Source: Lysinibacillus sp. OF-1
GTDB lineage: Bacteria > Bacillota > Bacilli > Bacillales_A > Planococcaceae
Direction: 5' to 3'
Assembly (NCBI RefSeq): GCF_028356935.1
Contig: NZ_CP102798.1
Span: forward strand, 1,550,001-1,614,000
DNA: 64,000 nucleotides
Under the pieces are notes generated by a model, which worked only from the letters and a program-made list of their open reading frames with translations, ran no database searches and had not been told where the DNA came from. A program made the translations under genes and the position numbers. Position 1 is the stretch's first letter; the number at the start of each line of letters is the position of its first letter. Below, piece after piece: positions 18,054 through 27,375 of the stretch.

Positions 18054-19142
18054 TTGAGTACAACGAAAGGCAAAGTATTAAATCGCTATCATGTCATTTT
18101 TTTAGCTCAAAGTGTAATGCTTGGTACGGGTATCCTTTCACTACCTCAAAAATTAAGTTCTATGGGATATTCTCAAACATTTATGCCACTTTTATATGGT
18201 CTGATAGCAACTCTTACACTGTTTGCAATGGTATGGCTGTGTTCAAAATTTCCTAATGATGATTTATTTAAGATGAACGAAATACTTTTAGGAAAATATA
18301 TCGGGAAAACCATCAATTTTTTCATCATTATACAATGTATTGTTTTTAGTGCAGGGATTATAAGTAACTATATGCATTTAATACAAAGTACAGCGTTACA
18401 GGAACAAACGATTACATTACCTGTACTTTGCTTTTTACTTTTGCTTATTTACATCGTAAACGGCGGTATAAAATCAATTGCAAGATTTTGTATCATGACA
18501 TTTTTTATTACGATTTGGATGTTCTATTTTACACGGTGGGCGATTGAAAAAGGGAGTGTAAGTCATCTTCTTCCTCTCTTTAATTTTACGACTAAAGAGT
18601 TTTATGCAGCATTCAAGCAAGGCTATTTTTCATTTCTTGGATATGAATTAATTGTATTTTATTTTCCTTTTATCATTGATAAAAAGAAGGCTTTTCGTCA
18701 TTCCTTATTAGGCGTTTGGATTAGTGTTTTTTTATGTTTTATCACAACGCTTATTAGTGTGATGTATTATTCGGAATGGCAATTGAAAAATGTAGAGTTT
18801 TCGGTGTTGAATTTATTTAAAGCAGGGGAATTTACCTTTATAAAGCGTATTGATATTATTGGCATTACACTTTGGGTATTTCTGATTTTAACTTCTATGA
18901 CTGCTTATGTATGGTGTGCGAAACAAGGTGCCCATGCATTATTTCCGTTACCTAAAAAAAAGAAGAATTATTACTTATATATGATTACCTGTCTGATTTT
19001 TGTCATTATTAAAATGCCTGTTTCGCGAGAGGTTCAGGATAAATTATTTATGGCAAGTAACTATATAGGGTATATCTTAATTATTTGGCCACTATTTTTA
19101 ATCATGATCTACTTATTTAGGAAAAAGCAGGTGCAAGTATGA
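18054..19142 (+). CDS. Spore germination receptor B subunit (GerB/KB family permease)
   Basis: A 362-residue integral membrane protein with about ten hydrophobic segments, of the endospore germination permease family in the APC superfamily. Its N-terminal YHVIFLAQSVMLGTGILSLP resembles the substrate-site region of amino acid permeases. B subunits are thought to bind the germinant. TTG 18054 is favoured because GAGGTGG lies 7 bp upstream; the in-frame ATG at 18039 has no site. The gene starts 25 bp after the A subunit and overlaps the C subunit by four bases (ATGA). Confidence 0.9.
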   Translation: MSTTKGKVLNRYHVIFLAQSVMLGTGILSLPQKLSSMGYSQTFMPLLYGLIATLTLFAMVWLCSKFPNDDLFKMNEILLGKYIGKTINFFIIIQCIVFSAGIISNYMHLIQSTALQEQTITLPVLCFLLLLIYIVNGGIKSIARFCIMTFFITIWMFYFTRWAIEKGSVSHLLPLFNFTTKEFYAAFKQGYFSFLGYELIVFYFPFIIDKKKAFRHSLLGVWISVFLCFITTLISVMYYSEWQLKNVEFSVLNLFKAGEFTFIKRIDIIGITLWVFLILTSMTAYVWCAKQGAHALFPLPKKKKNYYLYMITCLIFVIIKMPVSREVQDKLFMASNYIGYILIIWPLFLIMIYLFRKKQVQV

Positions 19143-20248
19143 AAACACGTCTATGTATACTCAGTTTGATTGTTTTAATTTTACTTGTGGGCTGTTCTCG
19201 AAAAGAACTAAAAGTGCCATTAGAGGATATTGGCATGGTTGATTCGATGGCATTTGATTACATTGATGAAAATGAGATGAGGCTTACAGTGGCTATTCCT
19301 CAATACTCTCCAGAGGCAGAGCAGGATACGCAAAATTTTTCCATTACGACAGATCTAGTGTCCAGTGGCATAGTCAAAATAGAAAAACAATCAGATAAAA
19401 AGATTGTTTTCAATCAATTACGTGTGGTATTAGTCAATGAGGATTTTGCACGAAAAGGAAATGTCAGAAAGATTATTCAGCATTTATATCGCAATGCAGA
19501 GGTGGGAAATAAAGTGCTCATCGCTGTTGTAAAAGATAACGCAGAAGCTATTCTAAAGGGAGATTATCCTGATAAACCTAATATTAACTTTTATTTAAAT
19601 GATCTATTAGAACCTAGTATTAATACAGCCTTTAATCCAAACACCAATATCCATGATTTTATGTATACAATTACGAATCCAGTAATTGATACCATTTTAC
19701 CTTATATTGAAAAGCGAGGAGATAAATTAGAGGTGGAAGGTGTTGCAATTTTCAAAGGAAATCATATGCATGAACTGATTAAACCAGAGGAAGCACTGGT
19801 GATTCAAGCTTTGAATGGACGGAAAAATCTTGCTCCGTTACACTTGGACTTAAACGCAGGGCATGGGGAAGAGAAACTCATGATTGATTTAATTGAGAGC
19901 AGTGTAAAAAAAGAGAGTAATCAAAACGTGAATTCACCAAAATTAACGATTTTCTTAACAATCAAGGGTACATTAAGCGAGTATAAGGGTAAAAGAGAAT
20001 CTCATTTGTTTACAGTTGAAAGCATTAGTAATTTAGAAAAAGATGTGAATAAACAGCTTGAACAGGATATTGGTGATTTTTTAGAGCGATTAAATAAAGC
20101 AGAGGTGGACCCAGCTGGCTTAAGTGAGGAATTTAGAATGTACTATCATGGGAAATGGACGACGAAAAAAACGAGGGCGCTTATTAGTAAATTAGACGTT
20201 AAAGTCCATGTAGAAACGTCCATTATTAGTACAGGTACATTAAAATAA
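19139..20248 (+). CDS. Spore germination receptor C subunit (Ger(x)C lipoprotein)
   Basis: A 369-residue lipoprotein with lipobox LLVGC at about residues 16-20 after a short hydrophobic signal. The rest fits the Ger(x)C fold: KVPLEDIGMVDSMAFDY near the N-terminus and a C-terminal domain with DIGDFLERLNKAEVDPAGL. C subunits sit on the outer face of the spore inner membrane. It starts inside the B-subunit stop codon (translational coupling) and is followed by a terminator. Confidence 0.9.
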   Translation: MKTRLCILSLIVLILLVGCSRKELKVPLEDIGMVDSMAFDYIDENEMRLTVAIPQYSPEAEQDTQNFSITTDLVSSGIVKIEKQSDKKIVFNQLRVVLVNEDFARKGNVRKIIQHLYRNAEVGNKVLIAVVKDNAEAILKGDYPDKPNINFYLNDLLEPSINTAFNPNTNIHDFMYTITNPVIDTILPYIEKRGDKLEVEGVAIFKGNHMHELIKPEEALVIQALNGRKNLAPLHLDLNAGHGEEKLMIDLIESSVKKESNQNVNSPKLTIFLTIKGTLSEYKGKRESHLFTVESISNLEKDVNKQLEQDIGDFLERLNKAEVDPAGLSEEFRMYYHGKWTTKKTRALISKLDVKVHVETSIISTGTLK

Positions 20249-20253
20249 ATGGA

Positions 20254-20280
20254 GGCCAATTCGTCAAGAATTGGCCTTTG
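20254..20280 (+). terminator. Terminator between the ger operon and pgeF
   Basis: GGCCAATTC pairs with GAATTGGCC (9 bp, loop GTCAA), followed by TTTG. It lies between convergent genes and probably serves both. Confidence 0.7.
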
Positions 20281-20283
20281 CAA

Positions 20284-21048
20284 TTAGGATGTTTTCCGCA
20301 TAATAAAGCTTAAATGTCTTCCTGCCTGTTTGTCCTGACGGTAGGAAAAGCCATTTGGGCTAAGGAACGTACAAGTTTCATCAATTTGAATTTTGTCAGC
20401 TGGAATACCAGCAAGCTCACATTGTTTTTTTACTGTTTGCTGATTATCAATATGATATTTATTCGTTTCTGCATTGTAGTACATAAAGTCTTCCGCATAA
20501 CCAAGGCTGTGAAACTTTTCGTAGACATCTGCGTCCACCTCAAACTTTTGCTGACTCAGCGCCATACCAATTTGGACATGAAAATCCTCTGGTCGACATT
20601 GTTCTTCATTCATCAGATGCTCAAACAATTTGGGCGTTATTTCTTTGACAGTTCCTTGCCAACCTGAATGAATAACGCCAACTAGTCCGTTCACAGCATT
20701 ATAAAAAATAACGGGAACGCAATCAGCCGTAAAACTACATAATAATAAATTCGGCTCTATGGTATAAAGGGCATCGGTATTTTTAACTGCTGTATCGATT
20801 TGCTCAGCACCTCGCCCTTTATCAGCTAATGTGACTTTATGAAAGTTCGCACTATGTGTTTGCTCGGTGCAAATAAAATGCTGCAAATCACAGTTCAACG
20901 TAGCGGCTAAATGCTGCCGATTGTCGATGATAGCTTGAACATTATCACAAATATGCAAAGCCATATTGTTTTGCTCTAGTTCCATGTCATCTTTCAAGGT
21001 AGTCCCAGCGATAAATTGTTCATTATCCACATAAATTTTTGTTTTCAT
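20284..21048 (-). CDS. pgeF: Laccase-domain (PgeF/YfiH family) protein
   Basis: A 254-residue protein of the PgeF/YlmD family, once called multicopper polyphenol oxidoreductase. Motifs are EQTHSANFH, FTADCVPVIF, VIHSGWQGT and the late NGFSYRQDKQAGRHLSFI. The zinc-site residues (His in THS, Cys in ADC, His in HSGW) are present. Homologues hydrolyse UDP-MurNAc-L-Ser errors in peptidoglycan precursors, or show adenosine phosphorylase/deaminase activity. The ATG has an AGGTGATT site. Usually this gene lies near ftsZ and ylmE; here it stands alone, so it may be a second copy. Confidence 0.85.
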   Translation of the reverse strand: MKTKIYVDNEQFIAGTTLKDDMELEQNNMALHICDNVQAIIDNRQHLAATLNCDLQHFICTEQTHSANFHKVTLADKGRGAEQIDTAVKNTDALYTIEPNLLLCSFTADCVPVIFYNAVNGLVGVIHSGWQGTVKEITPKLFEHLMNEEQCRPEDFHVQIGMALSQQKFEVDADVYEKFHSLGYAEDFMYYNAETNKYHIDNQQTVKKQCELAGIPADKIQIDETCTFLSPNGFSYRQDKQAGRHLSFIMRKTS

Positions 21049-21210
21049 TCAATCACCTCGTTTTACTATATAAGATTACTTATGGAATGTATAGGTTGCA
21101 TCTATTTGATATTTAGCTACCCCTTTACCCTTCTATTAAACTTTTAGACATAATGAATCGTTTTCCTCACATATAGTAGGAGGAATGCTATATAGGGGAG
21201 AGAGCGAACA

Positions 21211-21837
21211 TTGACTGAACTAAACCTATTATTAATTTGCCAATTAGGAATGGGTCTGTTTTGGATAATTACATACATACTCGTGATTTATAAAGGGTGG
21301 CAAGATAAAAAATATGGAATGCCTATGGCCGCTATTTGTGCCAATATTTCATGGGAGTTTATCTTTGCTTTTATTTACCCACAAAATGATCTCCAACGAT
21401 ACATTACACTCATTTGGCTTGTATTGGATATCTTTATTTTAACGCAGTTTTTACGCTATGCGCCAAGTGAATATCGTAGGATACTTACTAAAAAAATATT
21501 GTATGGCTCCTTTTTGGTTACGTTTCTTTTCAGCATGTTGATGATTTTTGGCATCGTCTATGAGTTTCAGGATTTTGAAGGGAAGTACACAGCATTTTTC
21601 CAAAATCTTATGATGTCAGGGTTATTTATCGCTTTATTGTTGCAAAGAGGGAACTTAGCCGGTCAATCAATGGGAATTGCCGTCTGTAAAATGGTAGGTA
21701 CATTGTTTGCTGCGGTTGGCTTTTATCTCTACTTCCGTACGCCATTGATTACCATTATTTCCATGGCAACGCTCTTTTATGATGGGCTCTATATTCTACT
21801 AATTTATCGATTAAAACGTAAACAATTAGCAAAATAG
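21211..21837 (+). CDS. Seven-helix membrane protein resembling PaxB-type terpene cyclases
   Basis: A 208-residue protein with about seven hydrophobic helices and almost no soluble part. Asn45 and Trp48-Glu49 (ANISWEFIFAF), together with Asp191 near the last helix (YDGLY), match the acidic residues required in fungal membrane terpene cyclases of the PaxB/Pyr4 family as I recall them. Bacterial homologues exist and many have no known role. The start is TTG, 11 bp after GGGGAG. No prenyltransferase or other terpenoid gene is nearby. The resemblance is pattern-based, so the cyclase activity is a hypothesis. Confidence 0.55.
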   Translation: MTELNLLLICQLGMGLFWIITYILVIYKGWQDKKYGMPMAAICANISWEFIFAFIYPQNDLQRYITLIWLVLDIFILTQFLRYAPSEYRRILTKKILYGSFLVTFLFSMLMIFGIVYEFQDFEGKYTAFFQNLMMSGLFIALLLQRGNLAGQSMGIAVCKMVGTLFAAVGFYLYFRTPLITIISMATLFYDGLYILLIYRLKRKQLAK

Positions 21838-22068
21838 GCTATTTTGAGTCATTTTAAATAGCTGAATGTATTAGTAATGTATGCCAATTACAAAAAGATT
21901 GCAACTTGATGACAAAGCATATGATGAAAAATAGCGTAATAAAGGGTTTTGTTCGTTTGTGTTGTGTCGATGTCATACAATTGTAAAAATCCTTCCAAAT
22001 ATTTTGTGATGATTATGGCTCTGAAACTATTTACGATAATAGTAGAGCAAACAGGAAGGATGATGAAC

Positions 22069-22677
22069 ATGTTCAAAAAAATAAAAAAAGCAACACTCTC
22101 TTCAGTAATCGCAGCTTCATTATTAGTACCAGCAGCGGCAATGGCAGCCGAATCCTATACAGTGACATCTGGTGACACACTTTGGAAAATAGCGTTGAAA
22201 ACTGAGACAGGCGTACAAGAATTAATAGATGCCAATCCACAGCTTGCCAATCCGAATCAAATTTCCCCTGGGCAAAAAATCAATATCCCTGTAAAGGAAC
22301 AGGCCACGGTTGAGCAATAGGTTGTTAAACTTGTTAATGCAGAACGCGCCAAAGCAGGTCTGCCAGCATTACAGGAAAATTGGGAGCTATCCCGAGTAGC
22401 CAAATATAAATCTCAAGATATGCATGATAAACAGTACTTTGACCATACAAGCCCAACATATGGTACACCTTTTACCATGATGAAAAACTTTGGTATTACG
22501 TACAAAGCTGCTGGTGAAAATATTGCAAAAGGTCAACGCTCAGCTCAAGAAGTTGTAACAGCTTGGATGAACAGTGCAGGACATCGTGCCAATATTCTCA
22601 ATAAAAGCTATACCCATATCGGTGTAGGCTATGTGCAGGATGGTCATTATTGGACACAAATGTTTATTCAAAAATAA
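22069..22677 (+). pseudogene. Secreted LysM-CAP (SCP/YkwD-like) protein interrupted by in-frame TAG
   Basis: The first frame encodes a signal peptide ending AMAAES and one LysM domain (YTVTSGDTLWKI to KINIPV), then stops at TAG 22318-22320. The same frame continues at once with VVKLVNAERAKAGLPAL, a complete CAP domain with FDHTSP, AGENIAKG, WMNSAGHRANI and HIGVGYV, ending at 22677. The join VEQ-stop-VVKLVNAER reads as one protein in which a CAG or similar codon became TAG. Nothing else is damaged, so the mutation is recent, or the stop is suppressed or is a sequencing error. ATG 22069 lies 9 bp after AGGAAGG. Confidence 0.85.
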
Positions 22678-22727
22678 AATAGGACACTGTTCTGTACTTG
22701 AGCTTTTTTACAAGAGTTAAAAATGAT

Positions 22728-22772
22728 AGAGCATCTACTGGCTCATTTGATAGCTAATAGATGCTCTTTTTT
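22728..22772 (+). terminator. Terminator after the LysM-CAP gene
   Basis: AGAGCATCTA pairs with TAGATGCTCT (10 bp) and is followed by six T. Confidence 0.85.
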
Positions 22773-22788
22773 ACGTAAACTTTGAACG

Positions 22789-22950
22789 TCATTTCTGTTG
22801 CTTCGCGAGTAATTTCCTTTCTTCACGGGAATTCATCTTGCTTATCGACAATAGGGCGTGCTAATTGGTAGAAATAACTTTTCATGCGATACGGCTGAAA
22901 GTTAGTAATTAAAATTCCGATGATTTCTCTATAAATTAGAATGGACGAGG
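22789..22950 (-). pseudogene. Possible small decayed coding remnant
   Basis: On the minus strand an open stretch reads YREIIGILITNFQPYRMKSY and on to QLARPIVDKQDEFP, then a stop. One base shift restores REERKLLAKQQK and a stop. The composition looks protein-like, but there is no start signal and I cannot name a family. The rest of the 380-base spacer holds only the flanking terminators. Confidence 0.25.
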
Positions 22951-22993
22951 GTTTTCAGTTAAGATTCTATATTAAAAGTTGCACAACAATATA

Positions 22994-23025
22994 TTAACCC
23001 TGTTCTAAAATTAGGACAGGGTTAA
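22994..23025 (-). terminator. Hairpin downstream of the methyltransferase gene
   Basis: TTAACCCTGT(T/C)CTAA forms a nearly perfect 14-bp stem with its complement and a two-base loop. It lies 36 bp past the methyltransferase stop on that strand. The T-run is interrupted, so efficiency is uncertain. Confidence 0.6.
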
Positions 23026-23060
23026 CATTATTTTATTGTCCTTCACCATATAGGTGTTTC

Positions 23061-24017
23061 TCATTTACATAAAATAATTTGACGTAAAAAAGACTGTTTT
23101 TTAGCAATACATCGGTCAACTATCTCGAATCCAGCTTCTTCAATTAAGTTATCAATCGTATCAATTGTGGCAATAATAATTTTATCTGAAATTCGTCGAG
23201 CGTGCTTTAGTATCTCACTTTGTTCTTCCCTTGATGCGTGAGTAAATAAGTTATATGGTAAATCAACAATCGCTACATCATAGTGCTCCGTTACCTCTGA
23301 AATCGGTCCTAGTGTAATTTTACCTTCTAGTCCGAAATAAGTGATATTACTTCTGGAACCCTGACATACATGATAATTAATGTCTCGACCTTCAATATCA
23401 ATTCCCATTGAAAGTCCCTCTATTATGACAGTTCCTATTCCACAACAGGGATCGATAGCACGTACATTTTCTATATGTGGAACTGCAATATTAGTAATAG
23501 CACGAGCAACTCTTGTGCTCAATGCGGTTGAATAATTGTGTGGCTTCTGTTTATGTTTAAGCCAAATGGGTTCACTTTTTGTATAGTTGCCAAAATACCA
23601 ACGACCGTCTAACGTAATAATCCCCAAGATAATTTCTGGATTGTCTAAATCTGGTTCTCCGTTAATCGACAATCCAATTTCTCTTTCAATTTTACGACGC
23701 TCTGCATGGTTTATCTTATTAGTAGTATTTATGACCATTTTATTTAAACTAATTACTTTGTAAGTGTTTTCTCCTACATTGAAATGCTTAAGACGATCCT
23801 TTAATACGTCTAAATCATTCTCTTCATATAATATCTCAAGTCTCTCTTCAATAAATGGGCTACGGCTTGGATCAATTTTAACATCGCTAATTAAATAGTT
23901 TGAGTCAGAATCTTTTCCAAAAAATGAGCGCATCTCCATTCTACATAAATCATATTCATCAATATGATGAATATAAGTGTAGATATACTTATCACGTATT
24001 TTTAAATCATTAGTCAA
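23061..24017 (-). CDS. UPF0020/TRM11-type nucleic acid methyltransferase
   Basis: A 318-residue SAM-dependent methyltransferase. The SAM-binding motif is AIDPCCGIGTVIIEGL (about residue 190), and the catalytic tetrapeptide is DLPY in AIVDLPYNLF, where most relatives have N/D-PPY. The N-terminal half resembles the THUMP-like region of TRM11/Trm-G10 enzymes, which methylate guanine N2 of tRNA. The last third completes the Rossmann fold. The gene stands alone and is clearly more AT-rich than its neighbours. A DNA methyltransferase role cannot be excluded, but no restriction gene is near. Confidence 0.75.
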   Translation of the reverse strand: MTNDLKIRDKYIYTYIHHIDEYDLCRMEMRSFFGKDSDSNYLISDVKIDPSRSPFIEERLEILYEENDLDVLKDRLKHFNVGENTYKVISLNKMVINTTNKINHAERRKIEREIGLSINGEPDLDNPEIILGIITLDGRWYFGNYTKSEPIWLKHKQKPHNYSTALSTRVARAITNIAVPHIENVRAIDPCCGIGTVIIEGLSMGIDIEGRDINYHVCQGSRSNITYFGLEGKITLGPISEVTEHYDVAIVDLPYNLFTHASREEQSEILKHARRISDKIIIATIDTIDNLIEEAGFEIVDRCIAKKQSFLRQIILCK

Positions 24018-24326
24018 TTTATTTTTCTTCCTTTAAATTCCAGATTTTATTTATGGGAAATGTAGTTATAAGTAGTGTTTTAATATAAAACAAAATTTAG
24101 TCATTTATTTTAATCTAAAGAATCATTCTACTAAACTTTAGCCTTATTTGCCATTTTATTTCTTTGAGAAATAATGTTTTTAGGCTGTATAAATGATTCA
24201 TGCGGAATAATCTTATCTAAATTAAGATAGCGAAGAGAAAATAGCTGCACCAAATAGTACTTACAATCCTCTATCGTCTAAAGGTTTATTCAATCATAAA
24301 ATTTCACAGGTAATAGTGGTCTTCAT

Positions 24327-24381
24327 ATAGTGTGTTTTTGCAGTATTGACAAATAAAAATCATCAAAAAACAACACACTAT
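24327..24381. promoter_or_regulatory. Inverted repeat around a -35-like box upstream of the VanW gene
   Basis: ATAGTGTGTTTTTG (24327-24340) faces CAAAAAACAACACACTAT (24364-24381) across 23 bases that include TTGACA (24345-24350). It could be an operator or a leader hairpin. I see nothing else in the 420-base spacer 24018-24438. Confidence 0.35.
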
Positions 24382-24438
24382 GAGCAATCTACGAATAAGA
24401 TGTCTCTGTAGTATGAAGATAGAGGTAGGTGTTCATGG

Positions 24439-25422
24439 TTGAGAAAGAAGTGGCTGGCTATATGCGGCATTATCTGTACGCTTGGGCTAGTAGGATGTTG
24501 TCAGGACAAAGCGGCAAACGATAACAAGCTAGAACAAGAAATTCAACAACATGAAGAAGCTCAGCAGTCTGTTACGTATGAACAAGAGCACCCAATTGAG
24601 CCTATTGTAGAGGTTATTGATCCCGTAACACAGCAGATGGTTCAAACAATCTCTCCTAAGGAATTTGGCTTTGACACAGATCCGCAAGCTTATTACCAGC
24701 AGCTAGAACAATTAGCAAAGGAATTGGCGAGAGGAACAGACACAATGACTGGCTATGATCAACGAATGGTGCTCGATCGATTGGGAGAAGAAGGGCAAGT
24801 AATCAAAGGAAGACCGCAAACTATTTTAAAAGAAAGCGAATTAGTAGAGCGAATTCTAGAGGCTTCAACGACGGGTGGTCAAGTGGAAATGCCGCTCTAT
24901 GTAACAGAAAGTGGCTATTATTTAGAGGATCTTCCTTTATTAGAGGATGTCGTTGTTGCATCCTATACGACATATTTCAATAGCACAGATAGTGGAAGAA
25001 ATAAAAACATCGAGCTGTCGGCTAGGGCAATCAATAATGTCATTGTAGGTAGTGGTGATTATTTTTCTTTTAATACGATTGTGGGTCCGAGGGATGAAGC
25101 GAATGGCTATCAACCTGCACCGGAAATTATTAATAAGAAGGTAGTCATGGGGATTGGCGGTGGAATCTGTCAAACGTCTTCAACCCTGTTTAATGCTGTC
25201 GATCAAATTCCAATTAACTATGTGGAACGTCATCACCATTCCTTAGATGTGGGGTATGTACCTAAAGGAAGAGATGCTACTGTTTCCTACGGCAGTTTAG
25301 ACTTTAGGTTCCAAAACACGAATGATGTACCATTTTTAATAAAGGCTACCTATGGCAATGATTTTCTAACAATTGAAATCAGAACGGCAGCGAAATATGT
25401 AGAAAAATTGACAAAGTCATAA
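24439..25422 (+). CDS. VanW-family lipoprotein
   Basis: A 327-residue secreted protein with a short signal and lipobox LGLVGC near residue 19. A charged Q/E-rich linker follows. The C-terminal half is a VanW domain: FNTIVGPRDEANGYQPAPEI, GGGICQTSSTLFNA, ERHHHSLDVGYVPKGRDAT and FRFQNTND. VanW domains occur in vancomycin-resistance clusters and in many spore formers, where their role in the envelope is not settled. The start is TTG, 7 bp after GAGGTAGGTG. It is monocistronic with its own terminator. Confidence 0.85.
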   Translation: MRKKWLAICGIICTLGLVGCCQDKAANDNKLEQEIQQHEEAQQSVTYEQEHPIEPIVEVIDPVTQQMVQTISPKEFGFDTDPQAYYQQLEQLAKELARGTDTMTGYDQRMVLDRLGEEGQVIKGRPQTILKESELVERILEASTTGGQVEMPLYVTESGYYLEDLPLLEDVVVASYTTYFNSTDSGRNKNIELSARAINNVIVGSGDYFSFNTIVGPRDEANGYQPAPEIINKKVVMGIGGGICQTSSTLFNAVDQIPINYVERHHHSLDVGYVPKGRDATVSYGSLDFRFQNTNDVPFLIKATYGNDFLTIEIRTAAKYVEKLTKS

Positions 25423-25432
25423 TGGCATGACA

Positions 25433-25463
25433 AGACACCACTGGACGGTGGTGTCTTTTTTTA
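25433..25463 (+). terminator. Terminator of the VanW gene
   Basis: AGACACCAC pairs with GTGGTGTCT (9 bp), followed by eight T. Confidence 0.9.
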
Positions 25464-25524
25464 AGTGACATGATATAGTTAAATTGAGATATTTTACAAA
25501 AGCTTTGGGAGAAGGGGGAAGACA

Positions 25525-26349
25525 ATGCATCCAAAACTACAGGCAGCGATTGATTCGATTGATTTATACCAAGCAACTTATCCAGAGGATGCTTGTGTCA
25601 TCGTGGCAGATAGAGAGAAAGTTCTTGCCTATAAACCGGGGAAACGTGTTGATTTAAAAGTAGGGGTTGGTGAACCAGTACATAAATATCGAGGGACTGC
25701 AACGGAAATAGCCTTAAGCTCAGGCCGCTTTGTGAAAGAAGAGCGCGGGGCGGAAGGGTTTGGCATGGCATACATTGCCTCTGCACAGCCTATTTTTGAC
25801 GGAGGTCAGGTAATTGGTGTAGTAAGTGCCATTATTTCCAATGAAAAAATGGATAGTATGCGCTTGTTGGCAACTGAGCTTTCAAGTGCTGTTGAAGAAA
25901 TGACGACTACCAATGAAGGATTAGCTACTTCCAGTATGGATGTGTCCAATCGTTTAGAGGAATTATCGAACTTCTCGGAATCGATGGCAAGTGATATTAA
26001 GCAGATTAATGACATTGTGAATTTAGTAAAGGATTTGGCTATGAAATCCAAAATTCTCGGCTTGAATGCATCCATTGAAGCAGCACGTTCAGGTGAGCAT
26101 GGTCGTGGCTTTGCCGTGGTTGCTTCAGAAATACAAAAAATGTCCCAAAGCAGTACAGAAAGTGCTGATAGCATTACAGTGCAACTAGAAAATATTAAAC
26201 AATCCATCGATCAAGTCAATGCGTCAGCAAATCAAATTTCTGCGTTTACACAGCAATTTGCTGCGAGTATGCATGAATTAACAGATGCCTATAAAGGGGT
26301 TAATAGCACGGCAGAAAAGCTCATGCAGATTAGTGAGATGAAAGGATAA
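25525..26349 (+). CDS. Soluble methyl-accepting chemotaxis-like receptor
   Basis: A 274-residue cytosolic protein without membrane segments. Residues 1-110 form a small sensory domain (DACVIVADREKVLAYKPG, AYIASAQPIFDGGQVIGVV). The rest is a long coiled coil with the receptor tip KSKILGLNASIEAARSGEHG and RGFAVVASEIQKMSQ, which binds CheA/CheW. It is similar in size and layout to B. subtilis YfmS, a soluble chemoreceptor. The usual second methylation helix is short. ATG with GGGAGAAGGGGG upstream. Confidence 0.85.
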   Translation: MHPKLQAAIDSIDLYQATYPEDACVIVADREKVLAYKPGKRVDLKVGVGEPVHKYRGTATEIALSSGRFVKEERGAEGFGMAYIASAQPIFDGGQVIGVVSAIISNEKMDSMRLLATELSSAVEEMTTTNEGLATSSMDVSNRLEELSNFSESMASDIKQINDIVNLVKDLAMKSKILGLNASIEAARSGEHGRGFAVVASEIQKMSQSSTESADSITVQLENIKQSIDQVNASANQISAFTQQFAASMHELTDAYKGVNSTAEKLMQISEMKG

Positions 26350-26353
26350 TAAT

Positions 26354-26394
26354 ATAAAAAAAGGATAATAGACAGGTAACATGCTATTATCCTT
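26354..26394 (-). terminator. Terminator of the HAD phosphatase gene
   Basis: AAGGATAATAG pairs with CTATTATCCTT (11 bp), and on the minus strand seven T follow. It lies 9 bp past the HAD gene stop and may also limit read-through from the receptor gene. Confidence 0.85.
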
Positions 26395-26402
26395 CCCCAT
26401 AA

Positions 26403-27020
26403 TTAAATAATCTCTAAAATTTCCTGTGGTGTAGCGACCTTATATTCAGGATTTTCGTTTTGCACGACCTCTATGGCATCATAGCCCCATTCTACCCATA
26501 CAATCGGGACACCTGCTTTCTTACAAGCCACGATATCCCTTTGTTCATCCCCAATATATAACACGTCAGCTGAGTTGACATTTGAGTCCTTTAAAAACTT
26601 TTTCATCACTTTATCCTTGCCAAAAATTCGATTGGAGCAAAGAACATCTGCTACACAGTGAATACCGTTCATTTTAAGAAATGCTAAAATATTTTCCTTA
26701 GAATTAGAGGAAATAATAATGATTTTATAGCCTCTCTTATCAATTTCCATCAGGACTTCCTTCATTCCATCAAAAAGATGAACATCATTTAATGATTGAC
26801 GATACAATTTATAAAATTGCGGTAAAATCATGGGCAATTTATACATTGGGAAATCAAATAATTTACTGCGTTCAGAAATCGATAATTTTTTCAGTGTATC
26901 AATTTCCTTTAATTCGATGCCTTTAAATTTATATTTTTGCGCTAATGTATTCCATGCTGATGCAAACACTGCGGTTGAATCTGCCAGTGTTCCATCAAAA
27001 TCAAAGATAATATGCTTCAT
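26403..27020 (-). CDS. HAD-superfamily hydrolase (phosphoglycolate phosphatase-like)
   Basis: A 205-residue HAD phosphatase. Motif I is IIFDFDGTLADS at the N-terminus, motif II is IIIISSNS, the conserved lysine is in FGKDKVMKKF, and motif IV is VLYIGDEQRDIVACKKAG. The cap between motifs I and II is helical, as in the Gph/PgmB subgroup. The substrate cannot be predicted. ATG with AAAAGGAG upstream. It is not linked to a pathway gene. Confidence 0.85.
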   Translation of the reverse strand: MKHIIFDFDGTLADSTAVFASAWNTLAQKYKFKGIELKEIDTLKKLSISERSKLFDFPMYKLPMILPQFYKLYRQSLNDVHLFDGMKEVLMEIDKRGYKIIIISSNSKENILAFLKMNGIHCVADVLCSNRIFGKDKVMKKFLKDSNVNSADVLYIGDEQRDIVACKKAGVPIVWVEWGYDAIEVVQNENPEYKVATPQEILEII

Positions 27021-27187
27021 TGCTAATTTTCTCCTTTTCCATCTCGTTGTAATTGACGTTTTATCTTAATTCAGCAAGTGTTTTTTGTACCAAAAGTGAA
27101 GCAGTACTATAGAGAAAGAAAAATACTTGTGTTGTTTTCTCCAATGGGTGTTCAAATGCCCACTAAAAAAGCTGAACTCAGGCTAAG

Positions 27188-27375
27188 AACGCCACATCTT
27201 GTGCCATATCTGAGTAATTCATCATCATGTTAACCCGAAGCCTCGGCGGAAGTCACTGATTTTGAAGTTGACCTGCACGATGCAAGTCAGTTAACTGTTA
27301 CAGGACGTGATGGTCTGAGGTTAACGATCTACTCATCAGCTCGAAAAAACGGGGCGCAAAGTTGATCTGCGCGAA
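27188..27375. repeat. Dispersed intergenic repeat, copy C
   Basis: CGCCACATCTTGTGCCAT, ATCATCATGTTAAC, GCCTCGGCGGAAGTCACTGA and TTTTGAAG occur in the same order as in copy A (3358), and AAAGTTGATCTGC matches the tail of copy B. The rest of the 570-base spacer 27021-27593 has no gene I can support. Confidence 0.5.

Noticed and set aside
24345..24350. TTGACA upstream of the VanW gene as a full sigma-A promoter
   Set aside because: No acceptable -10 box lies 16-18 bp downstream; only the inverted repeat around it was kept.
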